The notes below the pieces were generated by a model. It was not told the origin of the DNA and did no database searches. It saw nothing but the letters and a program-made list of their open reading frames with translations. DNA of 64,000 nt, taken from the NCBI RefSeq assembly GCF_048572895.1, contig NZ_CP183878.1, positions 2,356,001 through 2,420,000 of the forward strand, written 5' to 3'. Shown in pieces: positions 15,775-23,910 of this stretch; the stretch's first letter is position 1, and every line of letters starts with the position of its first letter. Position numbers and translations under genes: made by a program. The DNA comes from Psychrobacillus sp048572895. Lineage in GTDB: Bacteria; Bacillota; Bacilli; Bacillales_A; Planococcaceae.

Positions 15775-15812
15775 AGACGAACACTCCAATTCGAGACTTT
15801 TTCTATTTATGA

Positions 15813-16595
15813 TTATAGCATATTTGCTACATTCTCACCCATTCGCACAAATTTACCTGGATGAACTTTACTTGAGAACTCCACACTATCAGCCTCGAAT
15901 AGCATGACGACAGTCGATCCAAAGGAGAAATATCCGACCTCTTCCCCCTTTTTCCATACATTAGAATTATTCGTAAGCTCAATTGAATTTACAAACATGG
16001 CCCCTACTTTTATATGTATACATTTTTTGTCGTTAGGCATTTCTAATTCCGAAAGCATTCGATAATTACCACTTATCGTTTGTTTTCCAAACTGCAGTCC
16101 CCATTTATTAACTGGATACGATTTTTCACCAAGAATATATTGACTTATTACCTTCCCGTCCACTGGAGAATGTATTCGGTGATATTCTGCTGGGCTTAAG
16201 TATAAAACAATATATTTTCCATTCTGAAAGGACGAAGCTTTTTTTTCTGAACCTAGCATATCTTGTAACGTGTAGGTTTTCTGTTTTACATAAAAGAGTC
16301 CGTCCTTTGTAATATCCCCAAAGGTTTCTATTGTAGCATCTACAGGGCTAATAATGCTAGTCACTCTTTGATCTATCGGACGGCTATCCTCTTTAACCTT
16401 ACGAATAAAAAAGTCATGTAAATTAGTGAAATCATTACTTTTTTGTATCGTATCTTGAGTTGATATATTAAAATACTTAATATAAAAGGGAATCATATGT
16501 TTGCTTACTTTGGAATGTGTAAAGCTACGGATTAGTGACGAGGACCATTTCCCATTGGTTAATTCAATCATGGTTTGGTATAATCTTTCTCTCAT
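15813..16595 (-). CDS. psd: Phosphatidylserine decarboxylase proenzyme
   Basis: Psd makes phosphatidylethanolamine from phosphatidylserine. The 260-residue proenzyme shows the family motifs SPVDATIE, LSPAEYHRIHSPVDGKV and the self-cleavage site FGSTVVMLFEAD near residue 227, where the serine becomes the pyruvoyl group. The usual residue before GST is Leu or Gly, here Phe. The ATG at 16595 follows GGGAGC. It is divergent from pssA, which supplies its substrate; in B. subtilis the two genes are in one operon. Confidence 0.95.
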   Translation of the reverse strand: MRERLYQTMIELTNGKWSSSLIRSFTHSKVSKHMIPFYIKYFNISTQDTIQKSNDFTNLHDFFIRKVKEDSRPIDQRVTSIISPVDATIETFGDITKDGLFYVKQKTYTLQDMLGSEKKASSFQNGKYIVLYLSPAEYHRIHSPVDGKVISQYILGEKSYPVNKWGLQFGKQTISGNYRMLSELEMPNDKKCIHIKVGAMFVNSIELTNNSNVWKKGEEVGYFSFGSTVVMLFEADSVEFSSKVHPGKFVRMGENVANML

Positions 16596-16686
16596 TTTTT
16601 AGCTCCCTAGGAAAAATTAAACTTACTATTTTTACATAATCGAAGTATAATGAACAAATATGTTATTTGTAAAGGAGTGATTTGCA

Positions 16687-17226
16687 ATGTTTTTACAAAA
16701 TGCAATGTATCAAACAGTAAAAAAATTGAAATCACATGCGGCGAATATGATCACCATTGGCAATCTTGCTTTTGGTGGTGCAGCGATCATGACAACGATG
16801 AATGAAAATTACACGTTTAGTGTATTATTTATATTTATAGCTGGCCTTTTAGACAGATTTGATGGAATTGTAGCAAGAAAATTTCATCTTGAATCAGAAT
16901 TAGGCAAACAACTAGATTCCATGAGCGATATTATTTCATTCGGGATAGCTCCTGCATTACTGATGTATGCATTAGTATTACAAGAGTTTAGTGTTACTGG
17001 AATGATAATAACTGTCATCTATATAGCATGTGGTGCTTTCAGGCTCGCACGATTTAATATATCTGAACCAAATGGTTTTTTTACAGGTCTACCAATTACT
17101 GTAGCTGGTGTAATTTTAACGCTATCATATTTTGCAATAGAATATGTACCATCTGTCTCGTACATGTTTTTATTCATCATTCTTGCATTACTAATGATCA
17201 GTACATTTACATTAAGAAAAGTTTAA
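16687..17226 (+). CDS. pssA: CDP-diacylglycerol-serine O-phosphatidyltransferase
   Basis: PssA makes phosphatidylserine from CDP-diacylglycerol and serine in the membrane. The CDP-alcohol phosphotransferase signature D-G-x2-A-R-x8-G-x3-D-x3-D is present as DGIVARKFHLESELGKQLDS then MSD at about residues 59-81. Hydrophobic segments occur at about 25-50 and through the C-terminal half (VTGMIITVIYIACG, FLFIILALLMIS). The ATG at 16687 follows AAAGGAGTGA. It is divergent from psd, sharing about 90 bp of promoter DNA. Repeat A copy 2 begins 22 bp after its stop. Confidence 0.94.
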   Translation: MFLQNAMYQTVKKLKSHAANMITIGNLAFGGAAIMTTMNENYTFSVLFIFIAGLLDRFDGIVARKFHLESELGKQLDSMSDIISFGIAPALLMYALVLQEFSVTGMIITVIYIACGAFRLARFNISEPNGFFTGLPITVAGVILTLSYFAIEYVPSVSYMFLFIILALLMISTFTLRKV

Positions 17227-17248
17227 GTGGAAAAGCGTCTTTAAGGTC

Positions 17249-17412
17249 AAAACCTGTATCTATCGTTTTCGAAGTGCTTTGAACAGATCTATTACCTAAT
17301 TATTTCCGTTTAATTTTTGTGTGATGCTGATTGTGACTGACGTCACGATCAGCATCTTTTTTCTCGGTAATTTATGGAGAATAGCTGTCCCTTTTACTAA
17401 AATAATTCTATT
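17249..17412 (+). repeat. Repeat A, copy 2, after pssA
   Basis: It starts AAAACCTGTATCTATCGTTT. The inner stem GATGCTGATTGTGAC/GTCACGATCAGCATC (17322-17356) is followed by TTTTTTCTCGGTAAT, so the T-run faces away from pssA in the correct sense for termination. The distal outer arm (ATAGCTGTCCC) is decayed. A fragment of repeat B (AACGGAAATCATCAGTATT) follows at about 17487-17506. The rest of 17227-17600 holds no gene. Confidence 0.75.
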
Positions 17413-17582
17413 GTCATAGCGACGACTGTTAAATCTTCTATTTATGCACTACACCATTCTTTGATTGAAGTGAGGGATGGTGCAAACCTGTAACGGAAAT
17501 CATCAGTATTAAATTTTTTTATTTTGTAAGATACCTAGAACTCTGGATTTATGAAAAGGAAAATTTATACTTTCGTTTGATA

Positions 17583-17613
17583 AAAGCGGTTGCGAATTTG
17601 CGGTCGCTTTTTT
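17583..17613 (+). terminator. Hairpin with T-run ahead of the sigK promoter
   Basis: AAAAGCG and CGCTTTT pair around a loop that contains a shorter CG/CG pairing, and the right arm ends in six T. It would block read-through from the left into sigK. Confidence 0.55.
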
Positions 17614-17641
17614 CATATTCTGTCAGCTTTCGACATATATT
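17614..17641 (+). promoter_or_regulatory. Candidate sigma-E/sigma-K promoter of sigK
   Basis: A -35 like CATATT (17614-17619) is followed after 14 bp by CATATATT (17634-17641), close to the mother-cell sigma consensus (ATATT, 14-15 bp, CATACAAT). Transcription would start near 17648, only about 8 nt before the ATG at 17656, which supports use of a start downstream of the ribosome binding site. Confidence 0.5.
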
Positions 17642-17670
17642 AGTCTAACAACTAGATGGAGGTGAACCTC

Positions 17671-18399
17671 ATTACAGGTCTAATGACTGCCCTTGTAAGC
17701 ATCTTCGTAGAATTCCCTCTCGTTCTTGGTTATTTGAAAGGCCAGGCATTTCATCAACCCTTCACTCCAGAAGAAGAAAAAGTTATGTTAGATCGTTTTT
17801 TAGGCGGCGATTTATCTGCTCGTGACGAACTGATCGAACGAAATATGCGATTGGTTGCCCATGTGGTAAAAAAATTTCATCCAAAACATGAACTATTAGA
17901 TGATTATATCTCTATAGGAACAATTGGTCTGATGAAGGCTGTCAATAGCTATACTCCTACGAAGAAAACTAAACTAGCCACATACGCAGCCAGATGTATC
18001 GAAAATGAAATATTAATGTATTTACGGTCTTTAAAGAAAGTACAAAAAGACGTTTCCTTACATGAGCCCATTGGTATGGATAAAGATGGTCACTCTTTAG
18101 AAATTACAGACCTGCTTCCAGGTATCGATAAAAGCACGGATGAACAACTGGTAGAGGAAGAGGATACTAATAGCTTATATAGACATTTGTCTCAACTTGA
18201 AAACAGGGAACTAGAAATTATCATCCGAAGATACGGATTACTTGGTCATGAGCCGATGACTCAAAAAGATATATCTAAGCAACTAAAAATATCTAGAAGC
18301 TACGTATCACGTATTGAAAAACGCGCCCTAGTTAAACTGTATCAATCCTATATCCATGAAAAAAACTCTTTTGATGTATCAAACACCAAAAGAGCTTAG
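17671..18399 (+). CDS. sigK: RNA polymerase sporulation sigma factor SigK (pro-sigma-K), uninterrupted
   Basis: Sigma-K directs late mother-cell transcription in sporulation. It has an N-terminal pro-sequence of about 20 residues (ITGLMTALVSIFVEFPLVLG) removed by SpoIVFB in B. subtilis, then region 2 (RNMRLVAHVVKKF, LDDYISIGTIGLMKAV, KLATYAARCIENEILMYLR) and region 4 with the helix-turn-helix QKDISKQLKISRSYVSRIEK. The gene is whole, with no skin-type insertion. The longest ORF starts at ATG 17656, but the only strong ribosome binding site, GGAGGTGA (17658-17665), lies after that ATG; an ATT at 17671 is at ideal spacing and aligns with the B. subtilis start region. The product is sure, the start uncertain. 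Confidence 0.93.
   Translation: MTGLMTALVSIFVEFPLVLGYLKGQAFHQPFTPEEEKVMLDRFLGGDLSARDELIERNMRLVAHVVKKFHPKHELLDDYISIGTIGLMKAVNSYTPTKKTKLATYAARCIENEILMYLRSLKKVQKDVSLHEPIGMDKDGHSLEITDLLPGIDKSTDEQLVEEEDTNSLYRHLSQLENRELEIIIRRYGLLGHEPMTQKDISKQLKISRSYVSRIEKRALVKLYQSYIHEKNSFDVSNTKRA
18360..18398 (-). terminator. Minus-strand terminator inside the sigK 3' end
   Basis: ACTCTTTTGATG and CACCAAAAGAGCT can pair, with five A on the left giving a T-run on the minus strand only. It lies in the last codons of sigK and would end the transcript of the 26-codon ORF at 18406-18486. Confidence 0.5.
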
Positions 18400-18405
18400 C
18401 TAAGT

Positions 18406-18486
18406 TTAATCTTCACTTGTCTCTGCGATCATGATAAATGCTAAAACTGCTGTTACTAAAACCGACATCGCCATTAAAAATAACAT
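18406..18486 (-). CDS. Predicted 26-residue membrane peptide
   Basis: The ORF encodes a 26-residue peptide starting MLFLMAMSVLVTAVLAF and ending MIAETSED. It is almost wholly hydrophobic with an acidic tail, so it would be a single-span membrane peptide. A good site, AGGGGGAG, lies 5 nt ahead of the ATG, and a minus-strand terminator follows within the end of sigK. It lies in the 196-bp gap between sigK and mtnN and is convergent with sigK. I do not recognise a family and cannot assign a function. The ribosome binding site, hydrophobicity and terminator together support it; conservation is untested. Confidence 0.55.
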   Translation of the reverse strand: MLFLMAMSVLVTAVLAFIMIAETSED

Positions 18487-18595
18487 TCGATCTCCCCCTC
18501 TTACATTGTAAGCGCTTGATGTCTTTATCATAGCACATAAAAGGAGAATTATTAATATATGTCAAACTAATCAGTATGGCAAATTAATGACAAAC

Positions 18596-19288
18596 TTATA
18601 GGTTTTCAATTACATGTAATACTACTTGTGTCGAATGTTTTGCAGCAATCGGTAAAAATTCATCAAAACTGATAGAGGACTCTTTTCCAGCAATATCAGA
18701 AAGTGCACGGATTACGACAAAAGGAACTTCAAATTGATGACAAACTTGTGCAACTGCAGCAGCTTCCATTTCACAAGCTTTCATTTGTGGAAATTGATTA
18801 CGAACTTGTTCTACTTTTGCCGGATCATGCATAAAGATATCACCCGTTGCGATTAAACCCGTTGCAGCCGGATGTTCACCTATTTCATATACTGCATCCT
18901 CTGCTAATTTCATTAAGTGCTCATCTGCTTTAAATGCTGCTGGAAGCTGAGGTACTTGGCCAATTTCATAGCCAAATGCGGTTACATCTACATCATGATG
19001 TCTTACCTCATCTGAAATTACGATAGCTCCTACTTCTAGATTTGGATCATAACCACCTGCTGAACCAGTGTTAATCACATAATCAGGTTTGTATTCACTT
19101 AATAATATCGAAGTTGTCATTGCCGCATTCACTTTTCCTATACCACTTTTCAATAAAACAACTTCATGATTTTTGTATGTCCCGTTTGTAAATTCGCTGT
19201 TTGCGATTGTTTTTGTTGTAGGATTTTCAATTTCATTTCTCAGAAGCTCTACTTCTTCTTCCATTGCACCAATAATTGCTATTTTCAT
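18596..19288 (-). CDS. mtnN: 5'-methylthioadenosine/S-adenosylhomocysteine nucleosidase
   Basis: MtnN cleaves adenine from methylthioadenosine and S-adenosylhomocysteine, recycling methyl-donor by-products. The 230-residue protein begins MKIAIIGAMEEEVELL and has GIGKVNAAMTT, NTGSAGGYDPNLEVG, ATGDIFMHD and the substrate/catalytic region MEAAAVAQVCHQF and IRALSDIAG with the catalytic Asp. The ATG at 19288 has AGAGGGG upstream; the ORF's earlier ATG at 19315 lacks a site. It is a single minus-strand unit. Confidence 0.97.
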   Translation of the reverse strand: MKIAIIGAMEEEVELLRNEIENPTTKTIANSEFTNGTYKNHEVVLLKSGIGKVNAAMTTSILLSEYKPDYVINTGSAGGYDPNLEVGAIVISDEVRHHDVDVTAFGYEIGQVPQLPAAFKADEHLMKLAEDAVYEIGEHPAATGLIATGDIFMHDPAKVEQVRNQFPQMKACEMEAAAVAQVCHQFEVPFVVIRALSDIAGKESSISFDEFLPIAAKHSTQVVLHVIENL

Positions 19289-19331
19289 AATTAACTGCCC
19301 CTCTCTAAAATGCACTTCTTTAAAAATAAGG

Positions 19332-19362
19332 AAAAAAGCTTCTTAAGTCAAGAAGCTTTTCT
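19332..19362 (-). terminator. Terminator after yrrS
   Basis: AAAAGCTTCTTG and its near-perfect complement form a 12-bp stem with a T-run on the minus strand. It separates yrrS from mtnN. Confidence 0.85.
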
Positions 19363-19384
19363 TTTTAGGTATATATTCGGAGCC

Positions 19385-20077
19385 TTATTTTAATGTATTA
19401 AGTTTTTCTTTTTTTGTTGGTTTCCATCCTTCACCATCGATCCATTCTAGGGATATACGGTAAATTTCACTACCATCCTTTGAAGTGACAGTTCCTATGG
19501 ATTTTTGAGGGCTTCCACCATTACCGATATATTTAACATACATATTGGACGTATCTAAATTAGCTGCATATGCTAATGCTTTAACTTTTTCATCCCAGTC
19601 TACAGATTCACTATCATAACTGGAAACGTGGTCACCAGATTGCTCAGTTCCAATAGGCTGCCAACCAGAATCTACAATAACTGATTCCACATTCGCATCG
19701 GCTGATGACTCAGTTGTTACAGTACCGGCTTCAGTCTCATTTATATCTGTGCTTACATTCTCTTCTTTTTCTGTAGTTGTATTTTCGTTTGACGAAGTCG
19801 AATTTGTGGATTCCGTACTAGTCTCCACTTCATCTTCGGATTCAACTTCTTCCTCTTGTTTTACTGATTCATTTTCTTCATTTTCTTCTTGAAGAGACGA
19901 TTCAGTTTTAGATGTATTGGCAGTTTCTTTCTCATCATCACCTGTAACAATACTTACAGTCACTATGATAATTAGGAGAATTACTATTCCTATTAGGATA
20001 TTTAAAATATTATTCTTTTTTCTTTTGTGATTTCGTTGATCTAATCGCGTGTCAAACTTCGTATTTTTTTCTGGCAT
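19385..20077 (-). CDS. yrrS: YrrS family protein (DUF1510), membrane-anchored
   Basis: YrrS has a short cytoplasmic N-terminus rich in basic residues, one membrane segment (about residues 24-44, ILNILIGIVILLIIIVTVSI), a long acidic Glu/Ser/Thr linker (about 50-135), and a C-terminal DUF1510 domain (GWQPIGTEQSGDH to EGWKPTKKEKL). The domain would be extracellular. In B. subtilis yrrS lies between greA and a penicillin-binding protein gene (pbpI) and is linked to forespore sigma-F control; pbpI is missing here. Its biochemical function is unknown. The linker is compositionally unlike its neighbours but typical of the family. Confidence 0.88.
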   Translation of the reverse strand: MPEKNTKFDTRLDQRNHKRKKNNILNILIGIVILLIIIVTVSIVTGDDEKETANTSKTESSLQEENEENESVKQEEEVESEDEVETSTESTNSTSSNENTTTEKEENVSTDINETEAGTVTTESSADANVESVIVDSGWQPIGTEQSGDHVSSYDSESVDWDEKVKALAYAANLDTSNMYVKYIGNGGSPQKSIGTVTSKDGSEIYRISLEWIDGEGWKPTKKEKLNTLK

Positions 20078-20239
20078 GAAATCCCTCCTTCTATATAAGA
20101 GAATATACTACAAATAGACGAGATTAATAGTGTTTATGTTTCAACAATCTCAAAAATAGTTCGATAGATATCCATGAAATAATTTAACTAGACCATTTTC
20201 ACACAATTACTAAATCTCTTATCTAGGTAAATCCACTAA

Positions 20240-20380
20240 TCTTACAGATAGCCCATAAATGATATGAAATCGTCCTAAAACTGTTATTATAGCCCATAAC
20301 GACAACTTCTGGAGGAATAGTGCTACAGATGAAACATCACAGCATAGTCACACGGTATTACCGGAATAATTTTATCCATT
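20240..20380. repeat. Decayed repeat fragments in the yrrS-greA gap
   Basis: ACAGATGAAACATCACA (about 20327-20343) matches the left half of repeat B exactly, and GGTATTACCGG resembles the inner part of repeat A. The rest of 20078-20390 is AT-rich with no ORF. This looks like the relic of an A/B composite. Confidence 0.5.
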
Positions 20381-20390
20381 ATTTGCTATC

Positions 20391-20422
20391 AAAAAAGAGG
20401 TAAACAGTTTCGTTTACCTCTT
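20391..20422 (-). terminator. Terminator of greA
   Basis: AAGAGGTAAAC and GTTTACCTCTT form an 11-bp stem around a short loop, with six A on the left giving a minus-strand T-run, right after the greA stop. Confidence 0.88.
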
Positions 20423-20426
20423 CGTT

Positions 20427-20900
20427 TTATGATATGGTTTTTATTTCTACGTCCATTTCTCCACCTGGAGTAAGGATTTTAACTCGATCTCCTGTAGACT
20501 TGCCGATTAAACCTTTTGCAATTGGAGAATCATTCGATATTAGACCTTCGATTGGATCAGCTTCTGCAGAACCTACGATTGTGTAAGTTTCTTCATCACC
20601 ATCTGGAATCTCTACAAATGTTACTGTTTTACCAAGCGTAACAGTATCGTTGTTTCCTTCTCCTTCAATGATAACTGCATTGCGAATCATTGACTCTAGA
20701 GTTGAAATTCTACCCTCTACAAACGCTTGGTCTTCTTTTGCTGAATCATATTCAGAGTTCTCCGATAGATCACCAAAACTTCTAGCAATTTTAATACGTT
20801 CTACTACCTCTTTACGTTTAACCGTTATTAAATGCGTTAATTCATCTTGTAATTTTTGTTTACCAGCAACGGTCATTGGATATTGTTTCTCTGTTGACAC
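20427..20900 (-). CDS. greA: Transcription elongation factor GreA
   Basis: GreA rescues backtracked RNA polymerase by stimulating transcript cleavage. The N-terminal coiled coil carries the acidic tip in DLSENSEYDSAKEDQAF, and the C-terminal FKBP-like domain has GKTVTFVE, SAEADPIEGLISNDSP and GKSTGDRV. A GTG at 20900 gives 157 residues, the usual Bacillus length, with GGAG 9 nt ahead; the ATG at 20906 is an alternative with tighter spacing, and the ORF's more distal starts are not GreA-like. Confidence 0.96.
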   Translation of the reverse strand: MSTEKQYPMTVAGKQKLQDELTHLITVKRKEVVERIKIARSFGDLSENSEYDSAKEDQAFVEGRISTLESMIRNAVIIEGEGNNDTVTLGKTVTFVEIPDGDEETYTIVGSAEADPIEGLISNDSPIAKGLIGKSTGDRVKILTPGGEMDVEIKTIS

Positions 20901-21012
20901 TCCCATACACTCCTTTAAATACACACTTAAAACTTCTATCATGTATCATTCATATGCATCTAATCACAATGTTATGAATTTCATGAAATTATTGTCAATC
21001 TCAATCATCATA

Positions 21013-21651
21013 TTATACAATAACATCCGTTTCAAGAATAGTTTTTATTTTTGTTACCATTAAATCGATAGCCACTTCATTTTGGCCACCTTCTGGAATA
21101 ATGACATCTGCATACTTTTTAGTCGGCTCGATAAATTGATTGTGCATAGGACGGACTACATTTAGGTACTGATCCACAACTGAGTCTACTGTACGTCCTC
21201 TTTCGTTAATATCACGTAATACACGACGAATAATACGTAAATCTGCATCTGTATCCACAAATAATTTGATATTCATCATATTTCGAAGTCTTTCGTCTTC
21301 CAATACTAATATACCTTCTAAAATAATTACGTCTTTAGGCTCTATTTTAATCGTTTCCGAAGAGCGAGTATGTTTTGCATAATCGTATACTGGCTTTTCA
21401 ATTGCCTTATTGTCTAACAAATTGTGAATATGTTCAAGTAATAAGTCATTATCAAAAGCTAATGGATGATCATAATTTGTATTAAGTCTTTCCTCAAATT
21501 TCAAATGACTTTGATCTTTATAATAAAAGTCTTGTTGTATTACTACTACTGAATGGTTCTTAAATACTTCACTTATCGCGTTCGTTACACTCGTTTTACC
21601 TGATCCTGATCCACCTGTGATCCCAATGATAAGAGGAGTTTTCTTCGTCAT
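21013..21651 (-). CDS. udk: Uridine kinase
   Basis: Udk phosphorylates uridine and cytidine in pyrimidine salvage. The 212-residue protein has the P-loop GITGGSGSGKTSV at the N-terminus, the substrate segment YDHPLAFDNDLL, YDYAKHTRS, and the lid-side RRVLRDINERGRT. Its ATG overlaps the yrrO stop (TAATG), so it is the last gene of the trmR-yrrN-yrrO-udk operon. Confidence 0.97.
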   Translation of the reverse strand: MTKKTPLIIGITGGSGSGKTSVTNAISEVFKNHSVVVIQQDFYYKDQSHLKFEERLNTNYDHPLAFDNDLLLEHIHNLLDNKAIEKPVYDYAKHTRSSETIKIEPKDVIILEGILVLEDERLRNMMNIKLFVDTDADLRIIRRVLRDINERGRTVDSVVDQYLNVVRPMHNQFIEPTKKYADVIIPEGGQNEVAIDLMVTKIKTILETDVIV

Positions 21652-22928
21652 TATTTCATCCCTTTTCTCATCATATTATTTGGATATAATTTTGTTGGAC
21701 ATTTAAATCGCACAACTTGCAATGGATGTCTTGCTGCATCCAATACCTGTCCTTTTTCATCCACAATCTCATTTATAACCATCTCAACGTTTTCTATTTC
21801 TGGACCAAAAAACTCTACTTTATCTCCAGGCTTGAAATAATTACGTTGTTGCAATGTAACTATTTGTGTTTCTTCGTTATACTCTAACACAAGTCCCACA
21901 AAATCGTACCCCAATTTTTTATCATGTACCCTGTACATTTGTTGTTCAAAACCAGGTTCATCCTCAAAAAATGCTGTGTCTGTTTCCCGATTTGCACATT
22001 TTTCTAATTCCTCTAACCAGCTTTGTTGCATTTGAAAGTTTTCAGGATCCGCACAATATGCATCAATCACTTTACGATATACACTTACGACAGTTGCGAT
22101 ATAGTGTATCGACTTCATACGACCCTCCACTTTTAAAGAGTCGATTTCTAATTCTATTAATCGCGGTATGGACTCCAATAACTTTAAATCTTTTGGACTC
22201 ATGGCAAATGGCACATCATCTTCTGTAAATAACGCCTGTTCTTGTCCGTCTGTCGTCTGTTCATACAAATCATAATCCCAACGACAGGATTGGCAGCAAC
22301 CGCCTCTATTCGAGTCACGGGCAGTCATATGATTGGAAAGTGTACATCTACCACTGTACGCAATACACATTGCGCCATGAACAAACGTTTCAATTTCAAT
22401 ATCAACCTTCTCTTTCATCAGTTGAATTTCATCTCCACTAGTTTCACGAGCAAGTACAACTCGATTTAGTCCTTCTTCTTTCCAATACTGAACAGCTTTC
22501 CAATTGGATAAGGATTGTTGCGTACTCAGGTGAAGCTCTAGCTTTGGCGCTACGGTTCGACATGTCTCGATTATTAAAGGGTCAGCTACAATAATACCAG
22601 TCACTCCGGCAGATTCCACAGCTTGTAAGTATTCTTCTAATCCATCCATATTTTCATTATGAGCGAATATATTAGTGGTCACATACACTTTAGAACCGTA
22701 CCGACTAGCGAATTCTACTCCTTCACGCATTTCCTCTATAGAAAAGTTTCCCGCATTTGAACGAAGTCCGAATTCTCGCCCACCTATAAATACCGCATCG
22801 GCACCATAATGCACAGCAATTTTCAACTTTTCTAAACTGCCAGCAGGTGCTAATAATTCAGGTTTTTTTGTTATAACACGCTTTCCGTCAATTAGCTCAC
22901 TTATTTTATCTATTTTAGCACTAAGCAA
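21651..22928 (-). CDS. yrrO: U32 family protein YrrO (tRNA wobble-uridine hydroxylation, TrhP type)
   Basis: Members of this 'peptidase U32' family (E. coli TrhP/YegQ) are needed to hydroxylate U34 of certain tRNAs to ho5U, using prephenate as hydroxyl source; the peptidase label is probably misleading. The 425-residue protein has PELLAPAGSLEKLKIA, GADAVFIGG, the signature ETFVHGAMCIAYSGRC and the cysteine-rich NRGGCCQSCRWDY, probable iron-sulfur ligands, then LKVEGRMKS. The start is TTG at 22928, weakly supported by GGGCGGG. It is adjacent to the paralogue yrrN and the methyltransferase trmR. Confidence 0.92.
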   Translation of the reverse strand: MLSAKIDKISELIDGKRVITKKPELLAPAGSLEKLKIAVHYGADAVFIGGREFGLRSNAGNFSIEEMREGVEFASRYGSKVYVTTNIFAHNENMDGLEEYLQAVESAGVTGIIVADPLIIETCRTVAPKLELHLSTQQSLSNWKAVQYWKEEGLNRVVLARETSGDEIQLMKEKVDIEIETFVHGAMCIAYSGRCTLSNHMTARDSNRGGCCQSCRWDYDLYEQTTDGQEQALFTEDDVPFAMSPKDLKLLESIPRLIELEIDSLKVEGRMKSIHYIATVVSVYRKVIDAYCADPENFQMQQSWLEELEKCANRETDTAFFEDEPGFEQQMYRVHDKKLGYDFVGLVLEYNEETQIVTLQQRNYFKPGDKVEFFGPEIENVEMVINEIVDEKGQVLDAARHPLQVVRFKCPTKLYPNNMMRKGMK

Positions 22929-22975
22929 TTACAACCCGCCCTTTCTTAACTGATTAATACCACTAACAAACTTCC

Positions 22976-23905
22976 TTAATACACAGTTTCTTTAAAGAAA
23001 AAGCCGGTATCTAATGGTCTTAATGCTGGCTGAATTTCTTCTATCTTGTTAAACAACACTTTTTTGCAAGCTTTATAAGCTGCCCTCGATTCATAATAAG
23101 CATCGATAGCTTGACGGTAGTAGCCTGTAACAGCCGTTACATAGGAAGGGTCTTGTAGGATTCCATCTATTTTCAAACTATCAATTTCAGCATCTAATAA
23201 CTCATCTAGTTCATCTATCATACACATATCATTTGGACTGAAAATATGCGTTCCATTGCTGTCTTCATATATCGGGTATTTATTGGAACGTTCTTTGTCA
23301 TGTAAGAACATATTTTTGTTTTTTGAGCGATTCTCTACTTCCAATGCTTTTTCTTGGAATAAGAAATAATTCCCTAAAAGTGAACGCTTCGATTGAAAAA
23401 TACAAGTCATTCCATGTACTTGAACTTCTACTTGAACCGCCGCATTTTCTTTTACTTCCACTGCCTCATCAAGACTTAGTTCTCTTGCAAGGACAGCTCT
23501 AGTAGAACCACGTTTTCCCCAGTAATTCGCTGTAAAATAGTTGGTTGCAGTTTGTTCCGTATTCCAATGTAGGGGAATAGTTACCTCTGCTTCACGTCTA
23601 GCGATAATGACAGCCGGATCTCCAAACACAATACCGTCTACACCAATCTCTTGAAGTCTTTTCATGTAAGGAGCCAGTGCTTCCAGTTTATCGTTATGGA
23701 ACAGAGCGTTCATCGCAACATATAACTTTTTGTTTTGTTTGGATGTGAGAACTCTTGCTGTTGCAATTTCTTCTAATGTGAATTCTCCTGGAAGTCTAAG
23801 ACCAAAAAACTGTTCACCAACTAAGAAAGCATCAGCTCCAGCTACCATTAATTCTTCTAAATGACTAATACTTGCAGGTGTAACCAATAATTCTGTTTTG
23901 TTCAT
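22976..23905 (-). CDS. yrrN: U32 family protein YrrN (partner of YrrO)
   Basis: This is the shorter U32 paralogue, 309 residues as in B. subtilis. It shares TELLVTPASISHLEEL, GADAFLVGEQFFGLR, VQVHGMTCIFQSKRSLLGN and IDSLKIDGILQDPS with the family but lacks the cysteine cluster GGCCQSC seen in YrrO. This suggests a non-equivalent role in a pair. The ATG at 23905 is preceded by AGAGGTGA; the earlier GTG at 23914 is inside that site. It starts 5 bp after trmR. Confidence 0.92.
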   Translation of the reverse strand: MNKTELLVTPASISHLEELMVAGADAFLVGEQFFGLRLPGEFTLEEIATARVLTSKQNKKLYVAMNALFHNDKLEALAPYMKRLQEIGVDGIVFGDPAVIIARREAEVTIPLHWNTEQTATNYFTANYWGKRGSTRAVLARELSLDEAVEVKENAAVQVEVQVHGMTCIFQSKRSLLGNYFLFQEKALEVENRSKNKNMFLHDKERSNKYPIYEDSNGTHIFSPNDMCMIDELDELLDAEIDSLKIDGILQDPSYVTAVTGYYRQAIDAYYESRAAYKACKKVLFNKIEEIQPALRPLDTGFFFKETVY

Positions 23906-23910
23906 ATCTT

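Noticed and set aside
17656..18399. Possible skin-type interruption of sigK
   Set aside because: The frame is continuous from the pro-sequence to the C-terminal helix-turn-helix, with no recombinase gene nearby.
18507..18520. TGTAAGCGCTTGAT, resembling a CcpA cre site
   Set aside because: The core AAGCGCTT fits but the flanks depart from the consensus on both strands, and no carbon-controlled gene is adjacent.
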